Below are positions 56,560 through 64,000 of a DNA stretch of 64,000 nt, piece after piece. Source of the DNA: Microcella humidisoli (lineage in GTDB: Bacteria; Actinomycetota; Actinomycetes; Actinomycetales; Microbacteriaceae); contig NZ_CP101497.1 of NCBI RefSeq assembly GCF_024362325.1, positions 2,046,001 to 2,110,000 on the forward strand, read 5' to 3'. The notes beneath the pieces were generated by a model. That model was not told the DNA's origin. It searched no databases and worked only from the letters and a program-made list of their open reading frames with translations. The stretch's first letter is position 1. Each line of letters starts with the position of its first letter. Position numbers and translations under genes: made by a program.

Positions 56560-58827
56560 ATGGAAGGTCCTGAAATCAAGTTCGCCGAGACGGTTCTCGA
56601 CAACGGCAAGTACGGCAAGCGCACCATCCGATTCGAGACCGGCCGTCTCGCGCAGCAGGCGCAGGGCGCCGTCGCTGCCTACCTCGACGAAGAGACGATG
56701 CTGCTGAGCGCGACGAGCGCCGGCAAGCACCCCCGCGAGGGCTTCGACTTCTTCCCCCTGACGGTCGACGTCGAAGAGCGCGCGTACGCCGCGGGCAAGA
56801 TCCCCGGCTCGTTCTTCCGCCGCGAGGGCCGCCCCTCGACCGAGGCCATCCTCGTGTGCCGCCTCATCGACCGCCCGCTGCGCCCGACCTTCATCGAGGG
56901 ACTGCGCAACGAGGTGCAGATCGTCATCACGGTGCTGAGCATCGCGCCCGACGAGTTCTACGACGCCCTCGCCATCAACGCGGCGAGCGCCTCGACTCAG
57001 ATCTCGGGCCTGCCGTTCAGTGGCCCGATCGCCTCGGTGCGACTCGCGCTCATGCCCGACAACAACGGTGGCGGCCAGTGGGTCGCCTTCCCGAAGCACA
57101 GCCAGCTCGCCGAGGCGGTCTTCGACATCATCGTCGCCGGCCGTGTCGTCACGAATGCGGATGGCGCGGAAGACGTGGCCATCACCATGGTCGAGGCCGA
57201 GGCCACCGAGGGCAGCTGGAACCTCATCCAGGGCGGCGCCGTCAAGCCGAGCGAAGAGATCGTGGCCCAGGGCCTCGAAGCCTCGAAGCCCTTCATCATG
57301 CAGCTCGCCAAGGCGCAGCTCGAGCTCGCCGCGCAGTCGGCGAAGGAGATCCAGGACTACCCGGTATTCCTCTCCTACAGCCCCGAGCTCTACAGCGCCG
57401 TCGACGAGATCGCGCACGCCGAGCTCGCGGCGGTCTACCAGATCGCCGACAAGGTCGAGCGTCAGACGGCCGACGACGCCCTCAAGGCCCGCACGAAGGC
57501 GGCCATCGAGGCGAAGGTTGCCGACGGCTCGCTGCCCGAGGAGGCGCTCAAGGACTTCGGTGCCGCCTACAAGTCGGTCTCGAAGAAGATCATGCGCACG
57601 CGCGTGCTCACCGAGGGCGTTCGCATCGACGGCCGCGGTCTGGCCGACATCCGTGCGCTCGATGCCGAGGTGCAGGTCATCCCGCGCGTGCACGGCTCGG
57701 CCATCTTCCAGCGCGGCGAGACGCAGATCCTCGGCGTCACGACCCTCAACATGCTCAAGATGGAGCAGCAGATCGACTCGCTGAACCCCGTCACGAGCAA
57801 GCGCTACCTGCACCACTACAACTTCCCGCCCTACTCGACCGGTGAGACCGGCCGCGTCGGCAGCCCCAAGCGTCGCGAGATCGGGCACGGCTTCCTCGCC
57901 GAGCGCGCCCTCGTGCCGGTGCTGCCGAGCCGCGAGGAGTTCCCCTACGCGATCCGCCAGGTCAGCGAGGCCATGAGCTCGAACGGCTCCACCTCGATGG
58001 GTTCGGTCTGCGCGTCGACCCTCTCGCTGCTCAACGCCGGTGTGCCCCTCAAGGCCCCCGTCGCGGGCATCGCGATGGGCCTCATCAGCGACCAGGTGGA
58101 TGGTGAGACCCGCTACGCGGCCCTCACCGACATCCTCGGTGCGGAAGATGCCCTCGGCGACATGGACTTCAAGGTCGCCGGCACGAGCGAGTTCGTCACG
58201 GCCATCCAGCTCGACACGAAGCTCGACGGCATCCCCTCGTCGGTGCTGCAGCAGGCGCTCGGCCAGGCGAAGGACGCCCGCATGGCGATCCTCGCGGTCA
58301 TGAACCAGGCGATCGACGCGCCCGACGAGATGGCGCCCACCGCGCCGCGCGTCATCAGCGTGCAGATCCCCGTCGACAAGATCGGCGAGCTGATCGGCCC
58401 GAAGGGCAAGACGATCAACGCGATCCAGGACGAGACCGGTGCGCAGATCTCGATCGAGGAGGACGGCACGGTCTACATCGGCGCCGTCGACGGCGCCTCG
58501 GCCGAGGCTGCTCGCCTGCAGGTCAACGCCATCGCGAACCCGATCAACCCCGAGGTCGGCGAGCAGTACCTGGGCACGGTCGTGAAGCTCGCCGCGTTCG
58601 GCGCCTTCGTCTCGCTCATGCCGGGTAAAGACGGTCTGCTGCACATCAGCGAGGTGCGCAAGCTCGCCGGCGGCAAGCGCGTCGACAACGTCGAGGACGT
58701 GCTCTCGGTGGGTCAGAAGATCCTCGTCGAGATCACGAAGACCGACGACCGCGGCAAGCTCTCGCTCGCCCCGGTGCTCGCGGAGGGCGAGGGCGGCGAC
58801 GCTCCCGCCGAGGGCGAAGACGGCTAG
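56560..58827 (+). CDS. pnp: polynucleotide phosphorylase
   Basis: PNPase degrades RNA from the 3' end using phosphate, as a trimeric ring. The 755-residue protein has two RNase PH domains (about 10-240 and 335-560) joined by a helical domain. [24 protein letters not shown], the [13 protein letters not shown] active-site loop and [10 protein letters not shown] are present. A KH domain ([21 protein letters not shown], about 605-660) and an S1 domain ([33 protein letters not shown], about 667-745) follow. In most bacteria it is next to rpsO; here a lipoprotein cluster separates them. Confidence 0.97.
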   Translation: MEGPEIKFAETVLDNGKYGKRTIRFETGRLAQQAQGAVAAYLDEETMLLSATSAGKHPREGFDFFPLTVDVEERAYAAGKIPGSFFRREGRPSTEAILVCRLIDRPLRPTFIEGLRNEVQIVITVLSIAPDEFYDALAINAASASTQISGLPFSGPIASVRLALMPDNNGGGQWVAFPKHSQLAEAVFDIIVAGRVVTNADGAEDVAITMVEAEATEGSWNLIQGGAVKPSEEIVAQGLEASKPFIMQLAKAQLELAAQSAKEIQDYPVFLSYSPELYSAVDEIAHAELAAVYQIADKVERQTADDALKARTKAAIEAKVADGSLPEEALKDFGAAYKSVSKKIMRTRVLTEGVRIDGRGLADIRALDAEVQVIPRVHGSAIFQRGETQILGVTTLNMLKMEQQIDSLNPVTSKRYLHHYNFPPYSTGETGRVGSPKRREIGHGFLAERALVPVLPSREEFPYAIRQVSEAMSSNGSTSMGSVCASTLSLLNAGVPLKAPVAGIAMGLISDQVDGETRYAALTDILGAEDALGDMDFKVAGTSEFVTAIQLDTKLDGIPSSVLQQALGQAKDARMAILAVMNQAIDAPDEMAPTAPRVISVQIPVDKIGELIGPKGKTINAIQDETGAQISIEEDGTVYIGAVDGASAEAARLQVNAIANPINPEVGEQYLGTVVKLAAFGAFVSLMPGKDGLLHISEVRKLAGGKRVDNVEDVLSVGQKILVEITKTDDRGKLSLAPVLAEGEGGDAPAEGEDG

Positions 58828-58854
58828 TCCTTCCCCCTTCCGCCGGAACGACCT

Positions 58855-58886
58855 GATGCCCGCCCTCCACTCGGAGGGCGGGCATC
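58855..58886 (+). terminator. hairpin terminator of pnp
   Basis: GATGCCCGCCCTCC, loop ACTC, GGAGGGCGGGCATC: 14 perfect pairs. Only a few Ts follow. It also stands 36 nt beyond the end of the converging ABC permease gene and could serve both. Confidence 0.75.
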
Positions 58887-58921
58887 CGTCGTTCAGCGCC
58901 GGGTGGTGACGTTACCTGTCG

Positions 58922-59749
58922 TCAGACGGCGACGTCGCGCCGGCGGAACGCCAGCACCGCCACGATCACGGCGGCCGCGGCGACCCCGTACAGAAGGCCG
59001 AGGGTCGCGTCGAGCCCGTTCGCGAGGGGTTCGGCCCCGAACGCCCAGTGGTACGGCGAGAGCGCGTGCAGCCACTCGAGGTCGGGGTTCTGGTTGCCGA
59101 GCGCATTGAGCGCGTAGCCGAGCACGGCCACTCCCGCGGCGGCGCCGACGGCGATCGACCTCCGCCCCACGAGGGCACCCGTCATCGTGCCGACGGCCGC
59201 GGTCAGGAGGCCGAGGCCCAGCAGCGCCACCGATCCCGCCACGATGCCCTCGAGCGTGAGCTCGAGCGCGGCGGGATCGTTGAGGGCGAGCACCATGAGG
59301 GCGAGCAGCACGGCGAGTGCGACGAGCTTCATGGCGATCGCGGCGAAGCGCTCGAGCACGAGCTGCGTGCGCCCGACCCCGTGCGCGAGCACGATCTCGA
59401 GTGTGCCGCGCTCCTCGTCGCCGGCGATGATCGCGGCACCCCAGGACACGGCCGCGATCGTGACGAGCACGAACCCGATGAGGCCATGCACCGTGCCCTG
59501 GGTGTAGCCGGCGCCCGTCGTGATCTGGTCGTAGCTGAGGGCCGCGACGAGCTCCGGCGGCAGGCTCTCGATGATGGCCAGAAACTCGGGGTTGCCGCCG
59601 ATCGTCGAGTAGAGCGGCAGGTACATGCCGACGACGCCGGCGAGCCCGAGGCTCCAGCCGAGGAGGCCGCGCCAACCGTCGGCCAGGGTGCGGCGCAGCA
59701 GCGGGAGCGGGCGCGGTGTCGTCGCGCGCGTGGTCGTCGCCGCGCTCAT
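58922..59749 (-). CDS. ABC-2-type exporter permease
   Basis: This 275-residue protein has six membrane helices. An N-terminal basic segment (TTPRPLPLLRRTLADGWRGLLGWSLG) leads into the first helix. GVGRTQLVLERFAAIAMKLVAL and the following helices are typical of ABC-2 permeases (DUF3533/YhgE-like arrangement). It overlaps the ATPase gene by 4 nt (ATGA) and forms an exporter with it. The substrate is unknown; drug or lipid export is common. The C-terminal end is VLAFRRRDVAV. Confidence 0.85.
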   Translation of the reverse strand: MSAATTTRATTPRPLPLLRRTLADGWRGLLGWSLGLAGVVGMYLPLYSTIGGNPEFLAIIESLPPELVAALSYDQITTGAGYTQGTVHGLIGFVLVTIAAVSWGAAIIAGDEERGTLEIVLAHGVGRTQLVLERFAAIAMKLVALAVLLALMVLALNDPAALELTLEGIVAGSVALLGLGLLTAAVGTMTGALVGRRSIAVGAAAGVAVLGYALNALGNQNPDLEWLHALSPYHWAFGAEPLANGLDATLGLLYGVAAAAVIVAVLAFRRRDVAV

Positions 59750-60687
59750 CGTCCTGCCTCCTCGCCCGGTTCGGCGCGACCCGGGCCGTAGAAGCCGAGC
59801 ACCGCGCTCTCGAGGTCGGGCTCTTGCACGACGAGGTCGAGCGGGTCGCTCGCCGCGATCGCCGCGACGAAGGCGGCGACGCCGTCGCCGAGCATGCCGT
59901 GCACGACCGTCGTGCCGTCGACCTCGGTGACGACGAGATCGTCGAGTCGTGGCACCTCGCCGAGTCGGGCGAGCAGGCGCTTGCGATCGGCGGGCCGCAC
60001 GGTGATGCGCACCGAGCGGCGTGCCGCCGCGCGCAACCGGTCGACCGTGCTCACATCGACGATGCGCCCGGCGCGCAGCACGGCGACGTCGTCGGCGGCC
60101 TGCTGCACCTCGCTGATGACGTGCGAGCTCAGCAGCACGGTCTGCCCCGCGTCGCGGGCTTCGCGCACCAGGGCCAGGAACTCCTGCTGCACGAGCGGGT
60201 CGAGCCCGCTCGTCGGCTCGTCGAGCACGAGCAGGTCGGGGCGGTGCACGAAGGCCTGCACGAGGCCGACCTTCTGCTTGTTGCCCTTGCTGAGCGACCG
60301 CACCGGTCGGCTCAGCTCGAGCCCCAGCCGCTCGGCGAGGTCGTCGATGCGCGCGTGCGGGGCGCCGCCGTTGAGCTCGGCGTAGTGCCGCAGCAGGCTG
60401 CGCGCTGTCGCGCGGCCCTCGAGCGCGAGCTCGCCCGGCAGGTAGCCGATGCGTCGCCGCAGCGCGGGGCCCGCCGTGCGCGGGTCGAGCCCGAGCACGC
60501 GCACCTCACCGCTCGTCGGGCGGATGATGTCGAGCAGCACGCGCATGGTCGTGGTCTTGCCCGCCCCGTTGGGGCCGATGACGCCGACGACGCGGCCGGG
60601 CTCGACCGCGAGGTCGATCCCGTGCAGCGCCGTGCGGCGGCCGTAGCGCTTCGTGAGCGCGCGTGTTTCGATGGCGAGGGATCTCAT
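59746..60687 (-). CDS. ABC exporter ATPase (ABC-2 partner)
   Basis: This 313-residue ATPase has Walker A GPNGAGKTTTMR, the Q-loop GYLPGELALEG, signature LSKGNKQKVGLVQAF (a variant LSxGNKQK seen in the CcmA/NatA-like group), Walker B LLVLDEPTSGLDP and the switch His in SSHVISE. A C-terminal regulatory part (about 225-300) follows. It is the first gene after tetR on the minus strand and overlaps the permease by 4 nt. TetR-controlled ABC-2 exporters often handle antibiotics, but the substrate here is not known. Confidence 0.9.
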   Translation of the reverse strand: MRSLAIETRALTKRYGRRTALHGIDLAVEPGRVVGVIGPNGAGKTTTMRVLLDIIRPTSGEVRVLGLDPRTAGPALRRRIGYLPGELALEGRATARSLLRHYAELNGGAPHARIDDLAERLGLELSRPVRSLSKGNKQKVGLVQAFVHRPDLLVLDEPTSGLDPLVQQEFLALVREARDAGQTVLLSSHVISEVQQAADDVAVLRAGRIVDVSTVDRLRAAARRSVRITVRPADRKRLLARLGEVPRLDDLVVTEVDGTTVVHGMLGDGVAAFVAAIAASDPLDLVVQEPDLESAVLGFYGPGRAEPGEEAGR

Positions 60688-60728
60688 CCCCGGGTCCTTT
60701 CGTTGGAGGGGGCGCCCTGCGGCGCCGA

Positions 60729-61463
60729 TCAGGGGTCGGATGCCGGGGTCGCCGGCGGGTCCGGATCCTGATTCGGGTCTCCCGCGCCCTTGTCCGAGCG
60801 CGGGCCGCGGCTCGTGTCGAGCGTGCCGGCCAAGGCGGCTTCGGCTGCGTCGAGGATGGCCGTGGTGCGGTAGAGACCGTGGGTGTAGAGCTCCAGGGTC
60901 GGCAGGGTCATGCGCCGCACGAGCGCGGCGCTGAGGCCCGTCTCGCCCATGGCGCGACCGAGGTGGTGTTCGAGCAGCAGCGGCATGAGCCCGTGCGACG
61001 CGACGATGACGGCTGTCATCTGCGGGTCGGCGCTCTCGTGCATGATGCCGCTCGCGGCGCCCTGGGCGAGCATCGTGCGCGTGCGCGCCACGAGGTCGTC
61101 GAAGAGCCGATCGCCCGCGGGGGAGCCGTCGGTGATCATCCGCGCGAGGTAGTCGAGGCTCGCACGGTGGGCGTCGACGTCAGCGAGCCAGCGCTGCATC
61201 GTCGACGCGAGGTCGCCGGGGTCGGCTTCGTGCAGGCCCTCCTTCCGGCCGAGCACCTCCTCCACGATGTGCGCGTCGCACTCGGTGCGCAGCGCTTCCT
61301 TCGAGCCGAAGTGGTGCATGACGAGGGCGGGGCTGACTCCCGCGCGAGCGGCGATGTCGCGCACCGAGGCGCCGTCGAAGCCGTGGGTGCCGAAGAGGGC
61401 GAGTGCGGCATCCCGGATGCGATCGCGCGTTGTGCCGTCGCTGCGCAGGCTGCTCACGACCAT
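60729..61463 (-). CDS. TetR/AcrR-family regulator of the ABC-2 exporter
   Basis: This regulator of up to 244 residues has a TetR helix-turn-helix (about 12-58): DRIRDAALALFGTHGFDGASVRDIAARAGVSPALVMHHFGSKEALR. The C-terminal domain is of the common TetR_C type and ends in an Asp/Pro-rich tail. It precedes the exporter genes on the same strand and probably represses them and itself. The TAGTCT -10 would be only 1 nt from ATG 61463 but 7 nt from GTG 61457, so GTG 61457 may be the real, leaderless start. An 18-bp palindrome overlaps this -10. Confidence 0.87.
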   Translation of the reverse strand: MVVSSLRSDGTTRDRIRDAALALFGTHGFDGASVRDIAARAGVSPALVMHHFGSKEALRTECDAHIVEEVLGRKEGLHEADPGDLASTMQRWLADVDAHRASLDYLARMITDGSPAGDRLFDDLVARTRTMLAQGAASGIMHESADPQMTAVIVASHGLMPLLLEHHLGRAMGETGLSAALVRRMTLPTLELYTHGLYRTTAILDAAEAALAGTLDTSRGPRSDKGAGDPNQDPDPPATPASDP

Positions 61464-61466
61464 CAG

Positions 61467-61484
61467 ACTAAACGATCGTTCAGT
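61467..61484. promoter_or_regulatory. TetR operator at the tetR promoter
   Basis: ACTAAACGATCGTTCAGT: near-perfect 18-bp palindrome (AACGATCGTT core, one mismatched pair). It overlaps the predicted -10 of the TetR gene, as expected for autorepression. Confidence 0.7.
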
Positions 61485-61600
61485 ATTCGGTCAACGTGGA
61501 ACGGCGGCGTTCCGCGAGCGCCGCTCGCATTCCCGGCGTTTCATCAGCGAGCACACAGCGAATCTTGGCCGTATCGGCGGCTGGTACCGGGCAAGGGGCG

Positions 61601-61708
61601 TACAGTCAGGCTTAATTCGACGGTGCAGGGTCCCGATCCCCGGTTCTTGCGAAGAGTTGCGAATCGACTACCACTCACCCCCCTCGTCGGCGGCCACCAG
61701 CTGCCGAC
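61601..61708 (+). promoter_or_regulatory. -10 box and leader hairpin of the rhodopsin gene
   Basis: TACAGT at 61601-61606 suggests a start near 61613 and a leader of about 120 nt. A hairpin GTCGGCGGC-CACCA-GCTGCCGAC (61686-61708, one G-U) lies 13 nt before AAGGAG. Light or redox control is possible but not shown. 61485-61600 shows no gene. Confidence 0.4.
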
Positions 61709-61731
61709 CTGACACGGTTCGAAGGAGAATT

Positions 61732-62442
61732 GTGGACTTCCAGATCGTCCAAGCGTTTTTCATGCTCGGTTTCGTCGCCATGGCGGCCGGCACCCTGTGG
61801 TTCTACCTCGAACGGAATGACCTGAAGCCCGAGCTGCGCTCGGTGGCGACCTACGCCGCGGTCATCACGTTCATCGCCGCGATCATGTACTACGTCATGA
61901 AAGACGTCGTCAAGTTCCCCGGCGGCGAGATCACGGCGGCCGATGTCGACGCGACCCTGCCGCTGCGGTACATCGACTGGCTGCTCACGACGCCCCTGCT
62001 GCTCGTCGAGTTCGCGCTCATCGTGGCGATCGCCGGCGCGCTCAAGAAGGGCCTGCTGACGAAGCTCATCATCGCCGACATCGTCATGATCGTCACCGGC
62101 TACCTCGGTGAGATCGGCGTGCCGGGATCGATCGGCAACATCGTCTTCTTCGTCATCTCGTCGGCCGCGTGGCTCTACATCGTCTACGTCGTCTACACGC
62201 TCAAGCTCGGTGCCGACGCGCCCGCTCACGTGCAGCGTGCCGTCTCGACGATGAAGTGGTTCGTCATCGCCGGCTGGGCGATCTACCCGATCGGCACCGC
62301 GACGCAGGAGTTCCTCGAGCTCAGCGGCAGCGACGCGGCCCTCGCCATCGGCATCGCGGCGATCATCTACGTCATCGCCGACGTGCTCAACAAGGTGGGC
62401 TTCGGCCTCATCGCGGTGCGTGCCGCCAAGCAGAGCAGCTAG
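61732..62442 (+). CDS. microbial rhodopsin, DTE-type (proteorhodopsin-like proton pump)
   Basis: This 236-residue seven-helix retinal protein has helix C reading RYIDWLLTTPLLLVEF: Arg79, Asp82 (acceptor), Thr86 and Glu93 (donor), the DTE triad of outward proton pumps. Leu90, at the tuning position, predicts green absorption. Helix G has Asp217 and the retinal Lys221. Two positions differ from common types: Met52 stands where proteorhodopsin has His75, and Phe140 fills the position that is Gly156 in xanthorhodopsin, so no carotenoid-antenna fenestration is expected. GTG with AAGGAG upstream sets the start. No retinal-synthesis gene is in the window. Confidence 0.93.
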   Translation: MDFQIVQAFFMLGFVAMAAGTLWFYLERNDLKPELRSVATYAAVITFIAAIMYYVMKDVVKFPGGEITAADVDATLPLRYIDWLLTTPLLLVEFALIVAIAGALKKGLLTKLIIADIVMIVTGYLGEIGVPGSIGNIVFFVISSAAWLYIVYVVYTLKLGADAPAHVQRAVSTMKWFVIAGWAIYPIGTATQEFLELSGSDAALAIGIAAIIYVIADVLNKVGFGLIAVRAAKQSS

Positions 62443-62565
62443 CACCAGCGTTCTCGACCCGGCGCGGTCGTGCCCCCTCGCGGGCGCGGCCGCGCCGCGG
62501 TCGTTTCGGCAGCCGCTGCGCACCAGCGCCCGTGACACGGCCCGATAACGATCGCGCGCCGCAGC

Positions 62566-62594
62566 GTGATTGAGCGGCGCTCACGCAGTACGCT
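62566..62594 (+). promoter_or_regulatory. aldo/keto-reductase promoter with embedded TGAGCG-G-CGCTCA palindrome
   Basis: GTGATT (62566-62571), 17 nt, TACGCT (62589-62594). The spacer contains the 13-bp palindrome TGAGCGGCGCTCA (62571-62583), an ideal repressor site. The promoter at 28414-28441 has the same hexamers. 62443-62565 is very GC-rich, with nothing else recognised. Confidence 0.5.
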
Positions 62595-62649
62595 CGCCCC
62601 ACACACCCTCGCCCGCGCCAGCGGTCGCCCCAGAGAGAAGACCCCGCCC

Positions 62650-63648
62650 GTGAACGACCCCGCGACCCGCAGCGCTGAGGCTCGTGCAGCCAGCGCGGGC
62701 GACACGGCGCTCGTGACGGCACCCGTCGCGGTACCGCGCCGAATCGGCACGAGCGACCTGCGGGTCTTTCCGATCGCCCTCAGCGGCACCGTCTTCGGAT
62801 GGACGGCCGATGGTCCGACCACGACGCGCATCCTCGACCGATTCGTCGAGCTCGACGGCACCTTCATCGACACCGCCGACTCGTACGCCGGTGGGCGCAG
62901 CGAGATCATGATCGGCAACTGGATGCGCGAGCGGCGCAATCGCGACGCCGTGACGATCGCGACCAAGGTCGGCAAGAGTCCCGATCACCCGGGGCTCTCG
63001 GCCCCCGCCGTGCGCGCCTCGGTCGAGGCCTCGATGCGACGGCTGCGTGTCGATCACATCGACGTGCTCTTCCTGCACATCGATGACACGACGGTCTCGT
63101 TCGACGAGACCCTGCTCGCGGTCGACGAGCTCATCCGCGCGGGTCACGTTCGGTACTTCGGCGGCAGCGACCACACGGGCGATCGTCTGCTCGAGGCGCG
63201 CATCGCCTCGGGCCAGCTCGGGGTCGCCCACATGGTGGCCCTGCAGAAGCACTACAACCTCGTGCACCGCGACGAGTACGAGGGTGATCTTGCGCGCGTC
63301 GCCGGGCAGCTCGACCTCGGCGTGCTGCCGCGGTTCGCGCTCGCGGCGGGGTTCCTCACGGGCAAGTACCGCTCGCGTGCCGATCTCGAGCGCGAGCGCC
63401 GCGGCGCCGAGGCCTCGCGCTACCTGAACCGGCGCGGGCTGCGCATCGTCGGTGCGCTCGACCGGGTCGCGGAGGAGACGGGCACGAGCGTCGCGACGGT
63501 CGCGCTCTCCTGGTTGCTGAGTCGACCGCGGGTGATCGCCCCGGTGGTCTCGGTGAGCAACCCTGATCAGCTCGAGGCGATCATGGCCGCGCCGCGCACG
63601 GCGCTCTCGCGGCACCAGCTCACCGAGCTCGACCGCGTCAGCGAGTGA
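62650..63648 (+). CDS. aldo/keto reductase
   Basis: This 332-residue TIM-barrel NADPH-dependent reductase of carbonyl compounds has ALSGTVFGW, FIDTADSYAGGRSEIMIG (catalytic Asp and Tyr), TKVGK (Lys), SMRRLRVDHIDVLFLHIDD (His) and the end motif APVVSVSNPDQLEAIM. The group resembles AKR11/12-type (YajO-like) enzymes. GTG 62650 starts 50-60 nt after a predicted promoter holding a repressor palindrome. The neighbouring, converging TetR-like gene at the window's end may regulate it. The substrate is unknown. Confidence 0.9.
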   Translation: MNDPATRSAEARAASAGDTALVTAPVAVPRRIGTSDLRVFPIALSGTVFGWTADGPTTTRILDRFVELDGTFIDTADSYAGGRSEIMIGNWMRERRNRDAVTIATKVGKSPDHPGLSAPAVRASVEASMRRLRVDHIDVLFLHIDDTTVSFDETLLAVDELIRAGHVRYFGGSDHTGDRLLEARIASGQLGVAHMVALQKHYNLVHRDEYEGDLARVAGQLDLGVLPRFALAAGFLTGKYRSRADLERERRGAEASRYLNRRGLRIVGALDRVAEETGTSVATVALSWLLSRPRVIAPVVSVSNPDQLEAIMAAPRTALSRHQLTELDRVSE

Positions 63649-63675
63649 CGCGCGACTGAGTCCCGTCGCGGCGGC

Positions 63676-64000
63676 TCAGGCGGCGATGGGCAGTTCGGCG
63701 AGCACGCGCTCGACGGTGCGGCGGAACGCCACCGAGGCGCCCACCGGGTCGCCGACGTGGCCCCACGACAGCGCTCCGACGTAGGCCACCATGAGCTGGT
63801 CGGCGGCCTCGCCCGGCAGGGGGTGCCCGACATGGTGCAGCAGGTCGGTGATGCGGCTCGCGATGGCCTCGTGGTGCTCGGCGATGATCGAGCGCACGGC
63901 GTCGCGCTGGTCGGGAAACTCCGCGGCGGCCTTGATGAACAGCGAGCCCTGGAACGTCTCGGCGTGCAGAACGGCGTGCACGGCATCGGCGATGGCGAGC
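63676..64000 (-). CDS. TetR/AcrR-family regulator, C-terminal part (truncated by window edge)
   Basis: The frame is open to the window edge, so the N-terminal helix-turn-helix is not seen. The visible 107 or so residues (FQGSLFIKAAAEFPDQRDAVRSIIAEHHEAIASRITDLLHHVG...ADQLMVAYVGALSWGHVGDPVGASVAFRRTVERVLAEL) have the helical pattern of a TetR ligand-binding domain. It converges on the aldo/keto-reductase gene and may be its regulator. The call rests on the C-terminal domain alone. Confidence 0.7.
   Translation of the reverse strand, partial: LAIADAVHAVLHAETFQGSLFIKAAAEFPDQRDAVRSIIAEHHEAIASRITDLLHHVGHPLPGEAADQLMVAYVGALSWGHVGDPVGASVAFRRTVERVLAELPIAA

Noticed and set aside
56557..58644. 695-residue minus-strand open frame opposite pnp
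   Set aside because: Pure antisense shadow of pnp.
61732..62442. Rhodopsin as a xanthorhodopsin-like protein with a carotenoid antenna
   Set aside because: The residue aligned with the key Gly156 is Phe140, which should block the antenna site.

Overview
The window looks like chromosome from a high-GC actinobacterium, most likely of the family Microbacteriaceae. The grounds are very GC-rich codon use, the actinobacterial gene order rplU-rpmA-obgE-proB-proA-nadD-rsfS followed by a tRNA-Ala, a palindromic TCGAAC-N4-GTTCGA LexA box, many ATG/GTG genes that start 6-7 nt after a TANNNT-type -10 box (apparent leaderless genes), a class F sortase, an AdaA-AlkA fusion and a microbial rhodopsin. I see no insertion sequence, phage, CRISPR array or rRNA operon. 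Coding density is very high and many neighbours overlap by 4-20 nt.

Layout. 0-2.5 kb: end of a YraQ-type permease, its TIGR03943 partner and a membrane-anchored propeller protein. 2.5-10.5 kb: DUF4031, then the ribosomal/GTPase/proline/NAD/ribosome-silencing block and tRNA-Ala(GGC). 10.6-21.8 kb: a PLP decarboxylase, a PQQ-propeller plus polytopic membrane protein pair, pdxH, a luciferase-like oxidoreductase, a rhodanese lipoprotein with a CsoR/CstR-like operator, an MFS exporter, a UbiA-type prenyltransferase and a GH3 lipoprotein. 22-28.2 kb: a phosphotransferase, two small secreted Ser-Pro-Ala repeat proteins, a two-component system, a LexA-boxed OB-fold protein and an App1-type phosphatase. 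28.4-32.5 kb: a TetR regulator and a complete betaine/choline-type ABC importer. 33-39.2 kb: DedA and cydABDC. 39.2-45.6 kb: aspA, AdaA-AlkA, PrsW and two membrane proteins. 45.7-48.7 kb: a DUF4397 surface protein, class F sortase, ECF sigma factor and RskA-type anti-sigma factor. 48.7-52.4 kb: small stress and membrane proteins. 52.5-58.8 kb: rpsO and pnp, separated by five translationally coupled genes, four of them divergent paralogous lipoproteins. 58.9-64 kb: an ABC-2 exporter with its TetR regulator, a DTE-type proton-pump rhodopsin, an aldo/keto reductase and a partial TetR-like gene.

Regulation gives the most unexpected signals. A TGAGA-N4-TCTCA palindrome stands before both secreted repeat-protein genes and before the neighbouring kinase/regulator operon, so a small local regulon can be proposed. 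A DosR/DevR-like sequence, GGACCTTCGGCCC, occurs three times: upstream of cydA and of a PNPOx-like gene it lies about 42 nt before the predicted start site, and once it lies near 22.0 kb. A perfect SOS box precedes a stand-alone OB-fold protein that resembles the C-terminal part of DnaE2-type polymerases. A perfect ATACCCCCGGGGGTAT palindrome precedes the rhodanese lipoprotein.

All functional names rest on reading motifs by eye and on knowledge of the families. No database search, structure prediction or expression data was available, so promoters, operators and start codons are proposals.
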